This document shows, in pieces, positions 8,809 through 17,512 of a stretch of DNA of 64,000 bases. Each line of letters starts with the position of its first letter. The first letter of the stretch is position 1. The position numbers and the translations under genes were made by a program. The notes below the pieces were generated by a model. It worked only from the letters and a program-made list of their open reading frames with translations. It did no database searches and had not been told where the DNA came from. The DNA is from Burkholderia lata (lineage in GTDB: Bacteria; Pseudomonadota; Gammaproteobacteria; Burkholderiales; Burkholderiaceae), in assembly GCF_902499335.1 (NCBI RefSeq), contig NZ_CABVQK010000009.1, positions 186,001 through 250,000 on the forward strand, in the 5' to 3' direction.

Positions 8809-9031
8809 TGCAGGAGACGAGCATGGCTTGCACGATCCGATTTGCCGGCGTCGTGCGCGCGTCGGCGCCGCGCCGGCTGCCGGACGCGCGAGCGACGCAA
8901 CGGCGCGACGATGGACACGGCGCGCGGCGTCGAGCGAAGCACTCGCGCCATGCGCGCCGTGACGCCGTTGCGTGCCGCATCGCATGGCCGGCTTTCGAGG
9001 CGAGCGATGCGCCCGCCGACGGGAGCCCATC

Positions 9032-9520
9032 ATGAAGGGCTCCCGGAAGAACCGTCGCCACGTGCCGTTGACCCGCGAGTGGCTGCTGCCGCTGCCGCCC
9101 GTGCATGCACGCGACATCTCGCTGAAATGCCACATGGCGCTCGTCGCGCTGCGTGGCGGGCATGGCAACGAGGCGCTGCTGATGCGCTTGCGCACGAGCG
9201 TCTACCTGGTGTTCCTGGCGCTCGACGATGCGGTGTGCACGGACGCGGACATCGACCTGTGCGTCGACGCGGAGCGCGCGCTCGATGCGGGCGTGGTGCG
9301 CGCGGCACAAAGCGGCGCATGGGCGCTGCGCGACGATGAATGCGTGGTACTCGAGCATGTGCTCGCGGCGAACGACACGTGCGTCACGACGCTCACGCGG
9401 CATCGGCTGGCCGAGCTGTGGGAGCACGTCTGCACGTTCGCATCGAGCGGCCAGCCGGCGCTCGTCGCGAGCGCGGCGGAGAAGATGCGCATGCACATGG
9501 CCGAATCGCTTGCCGCGTAG
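9032..9520 (+). CDS. Conserved-looking hypothetical cytoplasmic protein
   Basis: A 162-residue protein with its ATG 8 bases after ACGGGAG. It opens with a basic stretch (MKGSRKNRRHVPLTREWLLPLP), followed by mostly helical sequence that includes LMRLRTSVYLVFLALDDA and HRLAELWEHV. Codon use is typical of the replicon, which supports expression. No domain is recognised and there is no signal peptide or membrane segment. It stands alone, 223 bases after the exported orphan and ahead of the terminator of hpnH. Function unknown. Confidence 0.65.
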   Translation: MKGSRKNRRHVPLTREWLLPLPPVHARDISLKCHMALVALRGGHGNEALLMRLRTSVYLVFLALDDAVCTDADIDLCVDAERALDAGVVRAAQSGAWALRDDECVVLEHVLAANDTCVTTLTRHRLAELWEHVCTFASSGQPALVASAAEKMRMHMAESLAA

Positions 9521-9653
9521 CGTCGCACCGGTTTCGCAGGGAGGATGGAGGAGACAGGGCCGGTCGCCGCAACCGCGCTGCTTCGGCGATTGCGCTGCCG
9601 TCGCGGTCATACGGTGACGGCGAAACGCGACGCAAAACCCCGGCCCAAAACAA

Positions 9654-9690
9654 AAGCGCCACGGAGCGGACTCCGTGGCGCTTCATTTTT
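9654..9690. terminator. Bidirectional intrinsic terminator
   Basis: A perfect 13-bp stem (AAGCGCCACGGAG ... CTCCGTGGCGCTT) with a 4-nt loop. It is followed by CATTTTTT on the plus strand and by TTGTTTT on the minus strand, so it can end both hpnH and the gene at 9032. Confidence 0.88.
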
Positions 9691-9733
9691 TGCCGCCGGC
9701 GCGGAGGCATGGCCCCCGCGTGGCGATACGCGC

Positions 9734-10894
9734 TTAAGCGGCTGCTGCCGGCTTCGCAGCCTTCTGCAGCTTGCCCTTGCCGGCGCGCTGGATTTCCTCG
9801 AGCTTGATCTCGACGTGACGCGAGAACACGTACTCGGCCGGGCGCTGCTTGTCGATCGGAATGTCCGGTGCGAACGGGCCGTCGGTCTTGATGCCCTTGC
9901 GGCTCACGGCGAACGCCTTCAGCGGATGCGCCATCGTGTCCATCACGGCGGTCGCTTCGAAGCCGCAGTGGACCATGCAGTCCGCGCACTTCTCGTAGTT
10001 GCCGACGCCGTAGTTGTCCCAGTTCGTGTCTTCCATCAGTTCCTTGAAGGTCTTCACGTAACCTTCGCCGACCAGGTAGCACGGCTTCTGCCAGCCGAAC
10101 ACCGTACGCGCCGGGTTGCCCCACGGCGTGCACTTGTACGTCTGGTTGCCGGCCAGGAAGTCGAGGAACAGCGACGACTGGCTGAACGACCAGCGCTTGC
10201 CGCCTTCGCCGCGCTTCAGGATCTCGCGGAACAGGTTCTTCGTCTTGTCGCGGTTCAGGAAGTGCTGCTGATCCGGCGCGCGTTCGTACGCGTAGCCCGG
10301 CGACACGGTGATGCCGTCGACGCCGATCGGCTTCAGCGTGTCGAAGAACTTCGCGACGCGTTCCGGCACGGCATCGTTGAACAGCGTGCAGTTGATGTTC
10401 ACGCGGAAGCCGCGGCGCTTCGCTTCCTTGATGGCCGCGACCGCCTTGTCATACACGCCTTCCTGCGACACCGAGTGGTCGTGCGCCTGCTGGTCGCCGT
10501 CGAGGTGGACCGACCAGACGAAGTACGGGCTCGGCTGGTAGTCGTCCATCTTCTTTTCCATCAGCAGCGCATTCGTGCAGAGGTAGACGAACTTCTTGCG
10601 CTTCATGATGCCGCGGACGATTTCCGGCATTTCCTTGTGCAGCAGCGGCTCGCCGCCTGCGATCGACACGATCGGTGCGCCGCACTCGTCGACCGCTTCC
10701 AGGCATTCCTGGACGGACAGACGCTGATTCAGGATGGGATCCGGGTAATCGATCTTGCCGCAGCCGTTGCACGCGAGGTTGCAGCGGAACAGCGGCTCGA
10801 GCATCAGCGCGAGCGGATAGCGTTTGTTGCCGGAAAGGTGTTGGCGCGTGATGTACGCGCCGACGCGGACTTGCTGGAGCAGCGGAATAGACAA
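9734..10894 (-). CDS. hpnH: Adenosylhopene transferase, radical SAM
   Basis: A 386-residue radical SAM enzyme. HpnH adds an adenosyl group to a hopene precursor, the first step towards C35 extended hopanoids, lipids that rigidify the outer membrane. The [4Fe-4S] motif is C38-x3-C42-x2-C45 (FRCNLACNGC), followed by GGEPLLHKEM, the SAM-binding GGE motif. C-terminal cysteines (CTPWGNPAR, KPCYLVGEG, YEKCADCMVHC) may hold a further cluster. An Ala/Lys-rich tail ends the protein. ispH lies 12 bases upstream on the same strand, so the two are probably one transcript. The strong terminator at 9654 follows. Confidence 0.95.
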   Translation of the reverse strand: MSIPLLQQVRVGAYITRQHLSGNKRYPLALMLEPLFRCNLACNGCGKIDYPDPILNQRLSVQECLEAVDECGAPIVSIAGGEPLLHKEMPEIVRGIMKRKKFVYLCTNALLMEKKMDDYQPSPYFVWSVHLDGDQQAHDHSVSQEGVYDKAVAAIKEAKRRGFRVNINCTLFNDAVPERVAKFFDTLKPIGVDGITVSPGYAYERAPDQQHFLNRDKTKNLFREILKRGEGGKRWSFSQSSLFLDFLAGNQTYKCTPWGNPARTVFGWQKPCYLVGEGYVKTFKELMEDTNWDNYGVGNYEKCADCMVHCGFEATAVMDTMAHPLKAFAVSRKGIKTDGPFAPDIPIDKQRPAEYVFSRHVEIKLEEIQRAGKGKLQKAAKPAAAA

Positions 10895-10906
10895 GAGATG
10901 TCCTCC

Positions 10907-11848
10907 TTAAACTTCGCGGGCGACAGCTTGCGTGAGCTTCGCCGGCAGCTTGAATTCGACTTTTTCCTCACGGCCCGCCATCGTCGTGACGTCGACGGGC
11001 CCCAGCGCGCGCAACGCGCCGATTACATCTTCGACCATTTCCTCGGGCGCGGACGCCCCGGCGGTCAGCCCAACGGTCTTCGCATTCGCGAACCATTCGG
11101 CCTTTACTTCCGAACCGTCGGCGACGAGGTAGCTCGGCACACCGCTTTCGGTGCCGATCTCGCGCAGGCGGTTCGAGTTCGAGCTGTTCGTCGCACCGAC
11201 CACGAGCAGCACGTCAACCTGTTCGCTCAGCTCGCGTACGGCGGCCTGGCGATTCTGCGTTGCGTAGCAGATGTCACGCGTGTCCGGGCCGACGATGTCG
11301 GTGAACCGGCGCTGCAGCGCTTCGATGATGCCACGTGTGTCGTCGACCGACAGCGTGGTCTGCGTAATGTACGCGACCGGCGTGTCAACGGGCAGCGTCA
11401 GCGTATCGACTTCTGCTTCGCTCTGCACGAGGATCACCTCGGCCGGAATCTGGCCGATCGTACCCTCGACTTCCGGGTGGCCCGCGTGGCCGATCAGGAT
11501 CAGCCGGCGGCCCGCCGCGACGTACTGGCGGCCCTGCACGTGCACTTTCGTGACGAGCGGGCAGGTGGCGTCGAGCACGTCGAGCCCGCGCGTTTCCGCG
11601 TCGCGCTCGACCGTCTGGGCGACACCGTGCGCGCTGAAGATCGCGACAGCGCCGTGGGGCACCTCGTCGAGTTCCTCAACGAATCGGGCCCCTTTATTAC
11701 GCAGATTTTCGACGACATGCCGGTTATGCACGATCTCATGACGCACATAGACCGGCGCACCGTGCTGTTGCAGCGCGCGATCGACGATCTCGATCGCACG
11801 GACAACCCCCGCACAAAAGCCGCGGGGCTGGGCAAGGATGACTCGCAT
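10907..11848 (-). CDS. ispH: 4-hydroxy-3-methylbut-2-enyl diphosphate reductase
   Basis: A 313-residue protein starting MRVILAQPRGFCAGV; a longer in-frame start 48 bases upstream adds a non-conserved leader. IspH makes IPP and DMAPP in the last step of the MEP isoprenoid pathway. The cluster ligands are Cys12, Cys96 (LDATCPLV) and Cys194 (DICYATQNR). The substrate histidines His41, His74 (SAHGV) and His124 and the catalytic Glu126 (GHAGHPEVEG) are all visible. Pairing with hpnH suggests this copy serves hopanoid precursor supply. A second housekeeping copy elsewhere would be expected from Burkholderia genomes, but that is inference. Confidence 0.95.
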   Translation of the reverse strand: MRVILAQPRGFCAGVVRAIEIVDRALQQHGAPVYVRHEIVHNRHVVENLRNKGARFVEELDEVPHGAVAIFSAHGVAQTVERDAETRGLDVLDATCPLVTKVHVQGRQYVAAGRRLILIGHAGHPEVEGTIGQIPAEVILVQSEAEVDTLTLPVDTPVAYITQTTLSVDDTRGIIEALQRRFTDIVGPDTRDICYATQNRQAAVRELSEQVDVLLVVGATNSSNSNRLREIGTESGVPSYLVADGSEVKAEWFANAKTVGLTAGASAPEEMVEDVIGALRALGPVDVTTMAGREEKVEFKLPAKLTQAVAREV

Positions 11849-12250
11849 AGGTGAGCGAACTCCGACGACAGACGCCGGGGTTCGAGGAGCTGGCACTCGC
11901 TCGCTCGCCCCGGCTTGATGTTATGAAGGCAGGAACGAACCGGCCGGCCAGGCCCCGGAACCCCGAATTAATCGCGCATTTTAACTCTATCGGCAAGTCC
12001 TTGCTCTGGTGCCGTATCTGCCGTGTTGCATTTGCGGGAGAGCCGCGTCGGCGCTGGCGCGCGCGGAACCCAGTAAACTATGTGGTTTCGCGGGCAGCCG
12101 CTCCGGCTGCCCGGCGTCGCGCTCATTTCAAGGCCATTCGATGACCGTCGATTCTTACGCGTATTGCCCGACCGCCCGTGCGGTTTCGGGTGTTTTGTTC
12201 CTGACCCTGATTGATTTTGCCGATGCCGGCGCCCGGCAGGAGGCGTGCCG
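11849..12250. other. 402-bp divergent promoter region ispH / hpnB
   Basis: Contains an AT-richer core around 11965-12030 where promoters for both directions could lie. A 37-codon frame (12141-12254) overlaps the hpnB start as ATGA but has no ribosome site or recognisable product; I do not annotate it as a gene. Confidence 0.45.
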
Positions 12251-13438
12251 ATGATGCTGGTTCTTGCTTTCCTGGTGTCCGGTCTGTCGCTGATGATCTG
12301 GATCGTGCTGCTCGTCGCGCGCGGCGGCTTCTGGCGCGCGGTGCCCGCGCGGCCGCTGCCGCCCGAGGCGCGCGGCGCGGCGGCCGAGGCCGGCTGGCCG
12401 GCCGTCGTCGCGGTCGTGCCGGCACGTAACGAGGTCGACGTGATCGCCCGGGCGGCCACTTCGCTGCTCGAGCAGGATTACCCGGGCGAATTTCATCTGA
12501 TCATTGTCGATGACCACAGCGACGACGGCACCGCCGACGCGGCCCGCGCGGCCGCGCTCGCGATCAACCGCGCCGACCGGCTGACGGTGCTGGCCGCGAA
12601 GCCGCTGCCGGCCAGCTGGTCGGGCAAGGTGTGGGCGCAGTCGCAGGGGATCGCCGCGGTGCAGACGCTCGGCCTGCCGGCCGACTACCTGCTGCTGACG
12701 GATGCCGACATCGGCCATCCGCCCGACGCCGTCGCGCAGCTCATCACGCGCGCGCAGGCCGAGAACCGCGATCTCGTGTCGCTGATGGTGCGGCTGCGCT
12801 GCGATTCGTTGTGGGAAAAGGCGCTGATCCCGGCGTTCGTGTTCTTCTTCGCGAAGCTCTACCCGTTCTCGTGGATCAACAACCCGCGCAACCGGACGGC
12901 CGGCGCCGCGGGCGGCTGCATGCTCGTCAAGCGCACCGCGCTCGAGGAAGCGGGCGGCATCGAGTCGATCCGCGGCGCGCTGATCGACGACTGCAGCCTC
13001 GCCGCGCAGATCAAGCATCGCGGCGAAGGCCGCCATCCGATCCGGCTCGACCTGGCCGACCGCAGCGTGTCGCTGCGCCCGTACGACAGCTGGCGCGACA
13101 TCTGGAACATGATCGCGCGCACCGCGTTCACGCAGCTGCACTATTCGCCGCTGCTGCTGGCGGGCACGCTGCTCGGGATGACGATCATCTATCTCGTGCC
13201 GCCTGCCGCGGCGCTCGCGTACGGCGCGCGCGCATGGCCGGCGTGGCTCGCGTGGGCGTCGATGTGCGCCGCGTATGCGCCGATGCTGCGCTACTACCGG
13301 CGCTCGCCGCTGTGGGCGCCTGCGCTGCCGCTCGTCGCGCTGTTCTACGTCGGCGCGACGTTCGCGTCCGCGTGGCGCTACTGGCGCGGCAAGGGCGGCC
13401 AGTGGAAGGCGCGCGTGCAGGCGCCGGTGGATCGCTGA
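12251..13438 (+). CDS. hpnB: Hopene-associated glycosyltransferase
   Basis: A 395-residue GT2-family glycosyltransferase. AGGAGG at 12238 sits 7 bases from the ATG at 12251; a GTG six bases upstream is less well placed. An N-terminal membrane helix (LVLAFLVSGLSLMIWIVLL) precedes the catalytic domain, with VPARNEVDVI, VDDHSDDGT, the DxD motif in LLTDADIGH and DDCSLAAQIK. Three or four C-terminal hydrophobic segments anchor the enzyme. HpnB proteins occur in hopanoid clusters and are thought to act in head-group glycosylation; exact donor and acceptor are unknown. Terminator structures follow. Confidence 0.9.
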   Translation: MMLVLAFLVSGLSLMIWIVLLVARGGFWRAVPARPLPPEARGAAAEAGWPAVVAVVPARNEVDVIARAATSLLEQDYPGEFHLIIVDDHSDDGTADAARAAALAINRADRLTVLAAKPLPASWSGKVWAQSQGIAAVQTLGLPADYLLLTDADIGHPPDAVAQLITRAQAENRDLVSLMVRLRCDSLWEKALIPAFVFFFAKLYPFSWINNPRNRTAGAAGGCMLVKRTALEEAGGIESIRGALIDDCSLAAQIKHRGEGRHPIRLDLADRSVSLRPYDSWRDIWNMIARTAFTQLHYSPLLLAGTLLGMTIIYLVPPAAALAYGARAWPAWLAWASMCAAYAPMLRYYRRSPLWAPALPLVALFYVGATFASAWRYWRGKGGQWKARVQAPVDR

Positions 13439-13445
13439 GTATTGC

Positions 13446-13465
13446 CCGGGAGGCGCGCCTCCCGG
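13446..13465. repeat. Perfect 20-bp palindrome after hpnB
   Basis: CCGGGAGGCG followed directly by CGCCTCCCGG, 7 bases after the hpnB stop and 12 bases before the terminator stem at 13478. It may add to termination or mRNA 3'-end stability. Confidence 0.55.
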
Positions 13466-13477
13466 CAGCCGGAAAGC

Positions 13478-13513
13478 AAACAGCCCGATCGGTGGAAACC
13501 GGTCGGGCTGTTT
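13478..13513. terminator. Intrinsic terminator between convergent genes
   Basis: A 16-bp stem (AAACAGCCCGATCGGT ... ACCGGTCGGGCTGTTT, one G-U pair) with a GGAA loop, then TTTCGTTTC. It ends hpnB and, read on the other strand, the repeat-protein gene. Confidence 0.82.
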
Positions 13514-13540
13514 CGTTTCGGCGGTGCTGCCTGCCGGCGC

Positions 13541-15007
13541 TTAGCGCTGGGTCAGCATCATGTACATCTGGACCACGACGTCCGGCGAGAACGTGAACGG
13601 CACCCAGCCGTAGCCCGTGTGGCGGGCCACCAGCAGGCGGTCGCCGTTCGTCTGCTTCTGCACGGCCATCATCGGGTTCTTCGTCGTCACGAAGCGCCAG
13701 CCGGCCGGGATGCCGGGCGGCGGCTCCGGCTGCATCGACGCGCGCACGTGCGCGAGTTCCTCGATCAGCTGGCCCAGTTGCTCCGGATGCAGCGTGATCG
13801 ATTCGCCGTTGATGGTCAGCGTGAGTTCGTTCTGCGTCGGGCGCGACACGTGCAGCGTCGATTTGTCGGTCGGGGCCGGGGTGATGGCGTCGGCTTCGAC
13901 TTCGCCTTCAACCGGCGTTTCGGCTTGCGCCGTCGCGACGATGGCCGTTTCGGCATCGGCCGTTGAATCCACCGTTTCGGCCGCGGCCGGCGCGGGTGCG
14001 ATCACGGCCGGTTCCGCTGCCGGCGTATCGGCCGGCGCAGGTTCGACGACTTCGGCTGCAACCGCCGGGGCTGCAACCGCCGGCGCTGCAACCGCGTTGG
14101 TCGCGGCTTCCTTGACGACGGCCTCGACCAGCGCCTCGGCGTCGGCGATGGCCTTCGCGTGGTGCTGCGCAGCCGCTTCGGCTTGTGCGATCGCTTCGGT
14201 GTGGCGCTGCGTGACGGCTTCGGCCTGCGCGGTGGCATCGGCGTGGCGTTGCGCGGCGGCCTCGGCCAGCGCGATCGCTTCGGTATGGCGTTGCGTGACG
14301 GCTTCGGCCTCGGCGGTCGCGTCGGCATGACGCTGCGCGGCGGCCTGCGTTTCCGCGATCGCCTGCGTGTGCTGCTGTGCGAGTGCTTCGGCTTCCGCGA
14401 TCACAGCCGTGTGGCGCTGCGCGGCGGCTTCGGCTTCGGCGATTGCTGCCGCGTGACGCTGCGTGGCCGCTTCGGCTTCGGCGGTCGCTTCCGCGTGCCG
14501 CTTCGCAGCGGCCTCGGCTTCGACGGTCGCGGCCGTGTGGCGCTGCGCGGCCGCATCGGCTTCGGTGGCTGCCGCGTGATGACGCTGTGCGGCGGCCTCG
14601 GCTTCGGCAATCGCTGCCGCGTGGCGCTGCGACGCCGCTTCGGCATCCGCGTGACGCTGCGCGAGCGCTTCGGTCAGCGCGGTGGCTTCCGCATGGCGCT
14701 GCGAGGCGGCTTCGGCCTGCGCGGTGGCATCGGTATGACGCTGGGCGGCGGCTTCCGCGGCGGCGGTCGCGCTGGCGTGGCGCTGCTGCGCGGCTTCGGC
14801 ATCGGCGGCCGCAGCCGTGTGGCGTTGCGCGGCGGCCTGCGCTTCGGTTTCCGCGGCGGCGTGACGCTCTGCCGCGGCCTGCGCTTCCGTTGCTGCGGCG
14901 CGCGCGAAGGCTTCCGCGCTGCGGGCCGCCTGCTGCGCGGCGTGGTGATCGTGGAGGAGCTGATCGACGCCCATGGTGAGCGAAGCGATCTGATCGTTCA
15001 GGTTCAT
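13541..15007 (-). CDS. Cytoplasmic protein with 18-copy 14-residue repeat
   Basis: A 488-residue protein of unknown function. Residues 1-40 (MNLNDQIASLTMGVDQLLHD) form a short head. Residues 45-290 hold 18 repeats on the pattern EAEAAAQRHTxAxA, exactly 14 residues apart except between copies 6 and 7 (10 residues). The Ala-rich, two-heptad period predicts a long helical rod or amphipathic sheet. An Ala/Pro/Val linker (about 300-380) joins a conserved-looking C-terminal domain: LHVSRPTQNELTLTINGES, LGQLIEELAHVR, GIPAGWRFVTTKNPMMAV and GYGWVPFTF. No signal peptide is seen. It lies between hpnB and hpnA, but a role with hopanoids is only a guess. Confidence 0.85.
   Translation of the reverse strand: MNLNDQIASLTMGVDQLLHDHHAAQQAARSAEAFARAAATEAQAAAERHAAAETEAQAAAQRHTAAAADAEAAQQRHASATAAAEAAAQRHTDATAQAEAASQRHAEATALTEALAQRHADAEAASQRHAAAIAEAEAAAQRHHAAATEADAAAQRHTAATVEAEAAAKRHAEATAEAEAATQRHAAAIAEAEAAAQRHTAVIAEAEALAQQHTQAIAETQAAAQRHADATAEAEAVTQRHTEAIALAEAAAQRHADATAQAEAVTQRHTEAIAQAEAAAQHHAKAIADAEALVEAVVKEAATNAVAAPAVAAPAVAAEVVEPAPADTPAAEPAVIAPAPAAAETVDSTADAETAIVATAQAETPVEGEVEADAITPAPTDKSTLHVSRPTQNELTLTINGESITLHPEQLGQLIEELAHVRASMQPEPPPGIPAGWRFVTTKNPMMAVQKQTNGDRLLVARHTGYGWVPFTFSPDVVVQMYMMLTQR
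14138..14890 (-). repeat. 42-bp in-frame tandem repeats
   Basis: Encodes the 18 QRH-containing 14-residue units of the protein above. Unit starts (codon of the residue before RH/QH/HH) fall at residues 47, 61, 75, 89, 103, 117, 127, 141 and then every 14 up to 281. DNA copies differ mainly at the T/A and D/A positions, so recombination between units could change the length. Confidence 0.9.
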
Positions 15008-15087
15008 GCGTGTCTTCTCTGCGTAAGACCCGCGATTTTAACCGCTGCGCCGGTACCGGGCCGCGCGGGACGTGTAACAAAGTGCGC

Positions 15088-15112
15088 AAAGCGGCGTGAA
15101 GCACGCCGCTTT
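15088..15112 (-). terminator. Hairpin after hpnA
   Basis: A perfect 11-bp stem (AAAGCGGCGTG ... CACGCCGCTTT) with a 3-nt loop, 3 bases after the hpnA stop. It is followed on the minus strand by an interrupted T-rich stretch, so moderate strength is likely. Confidence 0.65.
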
Positions 15113-15115
15113 GTG

Positions 15116-16123
15116 TTACTTCAGGTAGCCCGCGGAGCCGAACCAGTCGAGCGCATCGCGCAGCCCTTCGCGGTACGGACGCGCACGGTAGCCGAGCTCG
15201 CGCTCGGCCTTCGCGGACGTGAAATACATCTTGTTCTTCGACATCCGCAGCCCGTCCACGGTGACGAACGGCTCCTTCTTCGTGAACTTCGCGACCGCTT
15301 CCGCACCGACCGCGAGCGGGTAGAGCGGCCAGCGCGGCAGCGCGATCGTCGGCGCCTTGCGGCCCGTCATCTGCGCGATGTCCGCGAGCATTTGCTGCAG
15401 CGGCAGGTTCTCGCCGCCGAGGATGTAGCGCTCGCCGATCCGGCCGCGCTCGAGCGCGAGGAAGTGGCCGTGCGCGACGTCGTCGACGTGCACGAGGTTC
15501 AGCCCCGTGTCGACGAATGCGGGAATCTTGCCGAGCGCGGCCTCGACGATGATGCGGCCGGTCGGCGTCGGCTTCACGTCGCGCGGGCCGATCGGCGTCG
15601 ACGGATTGACGATCACGGCCGGCAGCCCCTCGTCGGCGATCATCCGCTCGACCGCGCGTTCCGCGAGCACCTTGCTGCGCTTGTAGACCCCGATCGCCTG
15701 CTCGGCCGTGAGCGGCCGGTTTTCGTCGGACGGATCGCCGGCGCTCGTCACCTTCAGCGTCGCGACGCTGCTCGTGTAGACGATTCGCTCGACGCCTTCC
15801 GCGCGTGCCGCGCGCATCGTCGCGACCGCGCCCTCGAGGTTCGCACGCTCGATCTCGTCGGGATCGGGTGCCCACAGCCGGTAGTCGGCTGCCACGTGCA
15901 GCAGGTAGCGCACGCCGCGCAGCGCGGCGCGCATCGACGCCTCGTCGCGCATGTCGCCGGTGACGATCTCGGCGTCGAGATCCGCCACGTTCGTGCGCGG
16001 GCTGGTCGGGCGCACGAGCACGCGTACCGCATAGCCTTTCTGCTGCGCAATGCGCGCGACGGCCGAGCCGACGAAACCGGACGCACCGGTGACGAGAACG
16101 AGATCGCGGGAGGTATCAGTCAT
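15116..16123 (-). CDS. hpnA: Hopanoid-associated sugar epimerase
   Basis: A 335-residue extended short-chain dehydrogenase. The NAD(P)-binding loop is VTGASGFVGSAVA at residue 11, and the catalytic Tyr-x3-Lys is YKRSK (with STS/SSV upstream in VYTSSVATL). HpnA-type proteins accompany hopanoid genes and are assigned as dihydroflavonol-reductase-like sugar epimerases or reductases acting on the hopanoid side chain; the exact step is not settled. The start MTDTSRDLVLVTG is the first plausible ATG. It is separated from hpnB by the repeat protein and is divergent from acylphosphatase. Confidence 0.88.
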   Translation of the reverse strand: MTDTSRDLVLVTGASGFVGSAVARIAQQKGYAVRVLVRPTSPRTNVADLDAEIVTGDMRDEASMRAALRGVRYLLHVAADYRLWAPDPDEIERANLEGAVATMRAARAEGVERIVYTSSVATLKVTSAGDPSDENRPLTAEQAIGVYKRSKVLAERAVERMIADEGLPAVIVNPSTPIGPRDVKPTPTGRIIVEAALGKIPAFVDTGLNLVHVDDVAHGHFLALERGRIGERYILGGENLPLQQMLADIAQMTGRKAPTIALPRWPLYPLAVGAEAVAKFTKKEPFVTVDGLRMSKNKMYFTSAKAERELGYRARPYREGLRDALDWFGSAGYLK

Positions 16124-16299
16124 GCGTTTCCTTCAGGGCCGCGCGCGGGCCGCGCGGCGGTTGAGCGTCGGCGAGATTGTACGTGGTCGGCGCGCGCGGC
16201 GACGCCAGGCCGCGACGGGTGCGAACCGGCTGCGGCCCGTGTGCGAAGCGGCCGACGCGACTACAATGCCGGGCTTGAATGCAACGGGAGGGCGACGCG

Positions 16300-16596
16300 A
16301 TGAGCCGCAATGAACTGGACGAACGGATCGAGACCTACTACGTGCGGGTGCGCGGCGTCGTGCAGGGCGTCGGCTTCCGTCATGCGACGGTGCGCGAGGC
16401 GCATGCGCTGAAGCTGCGCGGCTGGGTCGCGAATCTCGAGGACGGCACCGTCGAGGCGATGATCCAGGGCACCGGCGCGCAGATCGACCGGATGCTCGCG
16501 TGGCTGCGTCACGGCCCGCCGGCCGCGCGCGTGACCGAGGTGACGTTCGAGGAACGCCAGACCGAAAGGCGCTTCGAGCGCTTCCAGCAGCAGTAA
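16300..16596 (+). CDS. acyP: Acylphosphatase
   Basis: A 98-residue enzyme that hydrolyses carboxyl-phosphate bonds such as acetyl phosphate. The ATG at 16300 follows GGGAGGG by 8 bases. Catalytic residues are in VVQGVGFRHATV (Arg, phosphate loop) and GWVANLEDGTVEA (Asn). Length and both motifs match the common-type family. The EamA-type exporter gene starts 17 bases after its stop, so the two may be co-transcribed, though no functional link is known. Confidence 0.93.
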   Translation: MSRNELDERIETYYVRVRGVVQGVGFRHATVREAHALKLRGWVANLEDGTVEAMIQGTGAQIDRMLAWLRHGPPAARVTEVTFEERQTERRFERFQQQ

Positions 16597-16612
16597 GAGG
16601 CGCAGAACGATC

Positions 16613-17512
16613 ATGACGGGGTATCCGGAGGCCGGGCGCGGCCTCATGTTGTCGGTGGCGGCGTCGACGCTGTTCGCGCTGATGTCCGCCTACGCGAAAC
16701 TGCTGGCGCCGCTCACGGGGCTCGACATCTTCGCGTGGCGCGTGTTGTGGACCGCACCGGGCGCGCTCGCGCTGATCGCGCTGCGGGGCCGCTTGCCCGC
16801 GCTCGTCGATCTCCTTCGGCGCAGCGTGCGCAGCTGGCGTCTGCTGATTGCGCTGCCCGTGAGTGCCGCGCTGCTCGGCGTGCAGTTGTGGCTGTTCCTG
16901 TGGGCGCCGCTGCACGGCCGCATGCTCGAAGTGTCGCTCGGCTATTTCCTGCTGCCGCTGACGATGGTGCTCGTCGGCCGCTTCTACTATCACGAACGGC
17001 TCGATCCGCTGCAATGGGCGGCGGTCGCGTGCGCCGCGCTCGGCGTCGCGCACGAGGTGTGGGCGACGCGCGCGTTCGCGTGGCCGACGCTCGTCGTCGC
17101 GCTCGGCTATCCGCCGTATTTCGTGCTGCGCCGGCGGATCAACGCCGATTCGCTCGCCGCGTTCGCGGTCGAGATCGCGCTGCTGTGCCCGATCGCGTTC
17201 GCGATGGTCGTGACGAGCACGACGCGCGTGGCCGACCACCCGGTGCTGTGGGCCGTGCTGCTGCCGGGGCTCGGCGTGCTCAGCACGCTCGCGCTCGCGA
17301 GCTACCTGAAGGCGAGCCGGATGCTGCCGATGGCGCTGTTCGGCATTCTCGGCTACGTCGAGCCGGTGCTGCTCGTCGCGGTGTCGCTGCTGCTGCTCGG
17401 CGAGACGCTGAGCATTGCGAAGCTCGCGACGTACGGGCCGATCTGGGTCGCCGTTGCGCTGACCGCATGGCACAGCGCCATGCTGATGCGGCGCCTGCCA
17501 GCGCGGGGATAA
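16613..17512 (+). CDS. EamA/RarD-type drug-metabolite transporter
   Basis: A 299-residue inner-membrane protein with ten hydrophobic segments, the DMT-superfamily layout. RarD-like features are SAYAKLLAPLTGLDIFAWRVLW near the N-terminus, GYFLLPLTMVLVGRFYYHERL after TM4 and GYVEPVLLVAVSLLLLGETLS near the C-terminus. RarD relatives export amino acids, chloramphenicol-type compounds or other metabolites; substrate is unknown here. It starts 17 bases after acylphosphatase and is followed by about 400 bases of non-coding sequence. Confidence 0.87.
   Translation: MTGYPEAGRGLMLSVAASTLFALMSAYAKLLAPLTGLDIFAWRVLWTAPGALALIALRGRLPALVDLLRRSVRSWRLLIALPVSAALLGVQLWLFLWAPLHGRMLEVSLGYFLLPLTMVLVGRFYYHERLDPLQWAAVACAALGVAHEVWATRAFAWPTLVVALGYPPYFVLRRRINADSLAAFAVEIALLCPIAFAMVVTSTTRVADHPVLWAVLLPGLGVLSTLALASYLKASRMLPMALFGILGYVEPVLLVAVSLLLLGETLSIAKLATYGPIWVAVALTAWHSAMLMRRLPARG

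Noticed and set aside
12141..12254. 37-codon frame ending in ATGA overlap with hpnB
   Set aside because: No ribosome site, no recognisable product and no codon bias; kept only as a possible leader.
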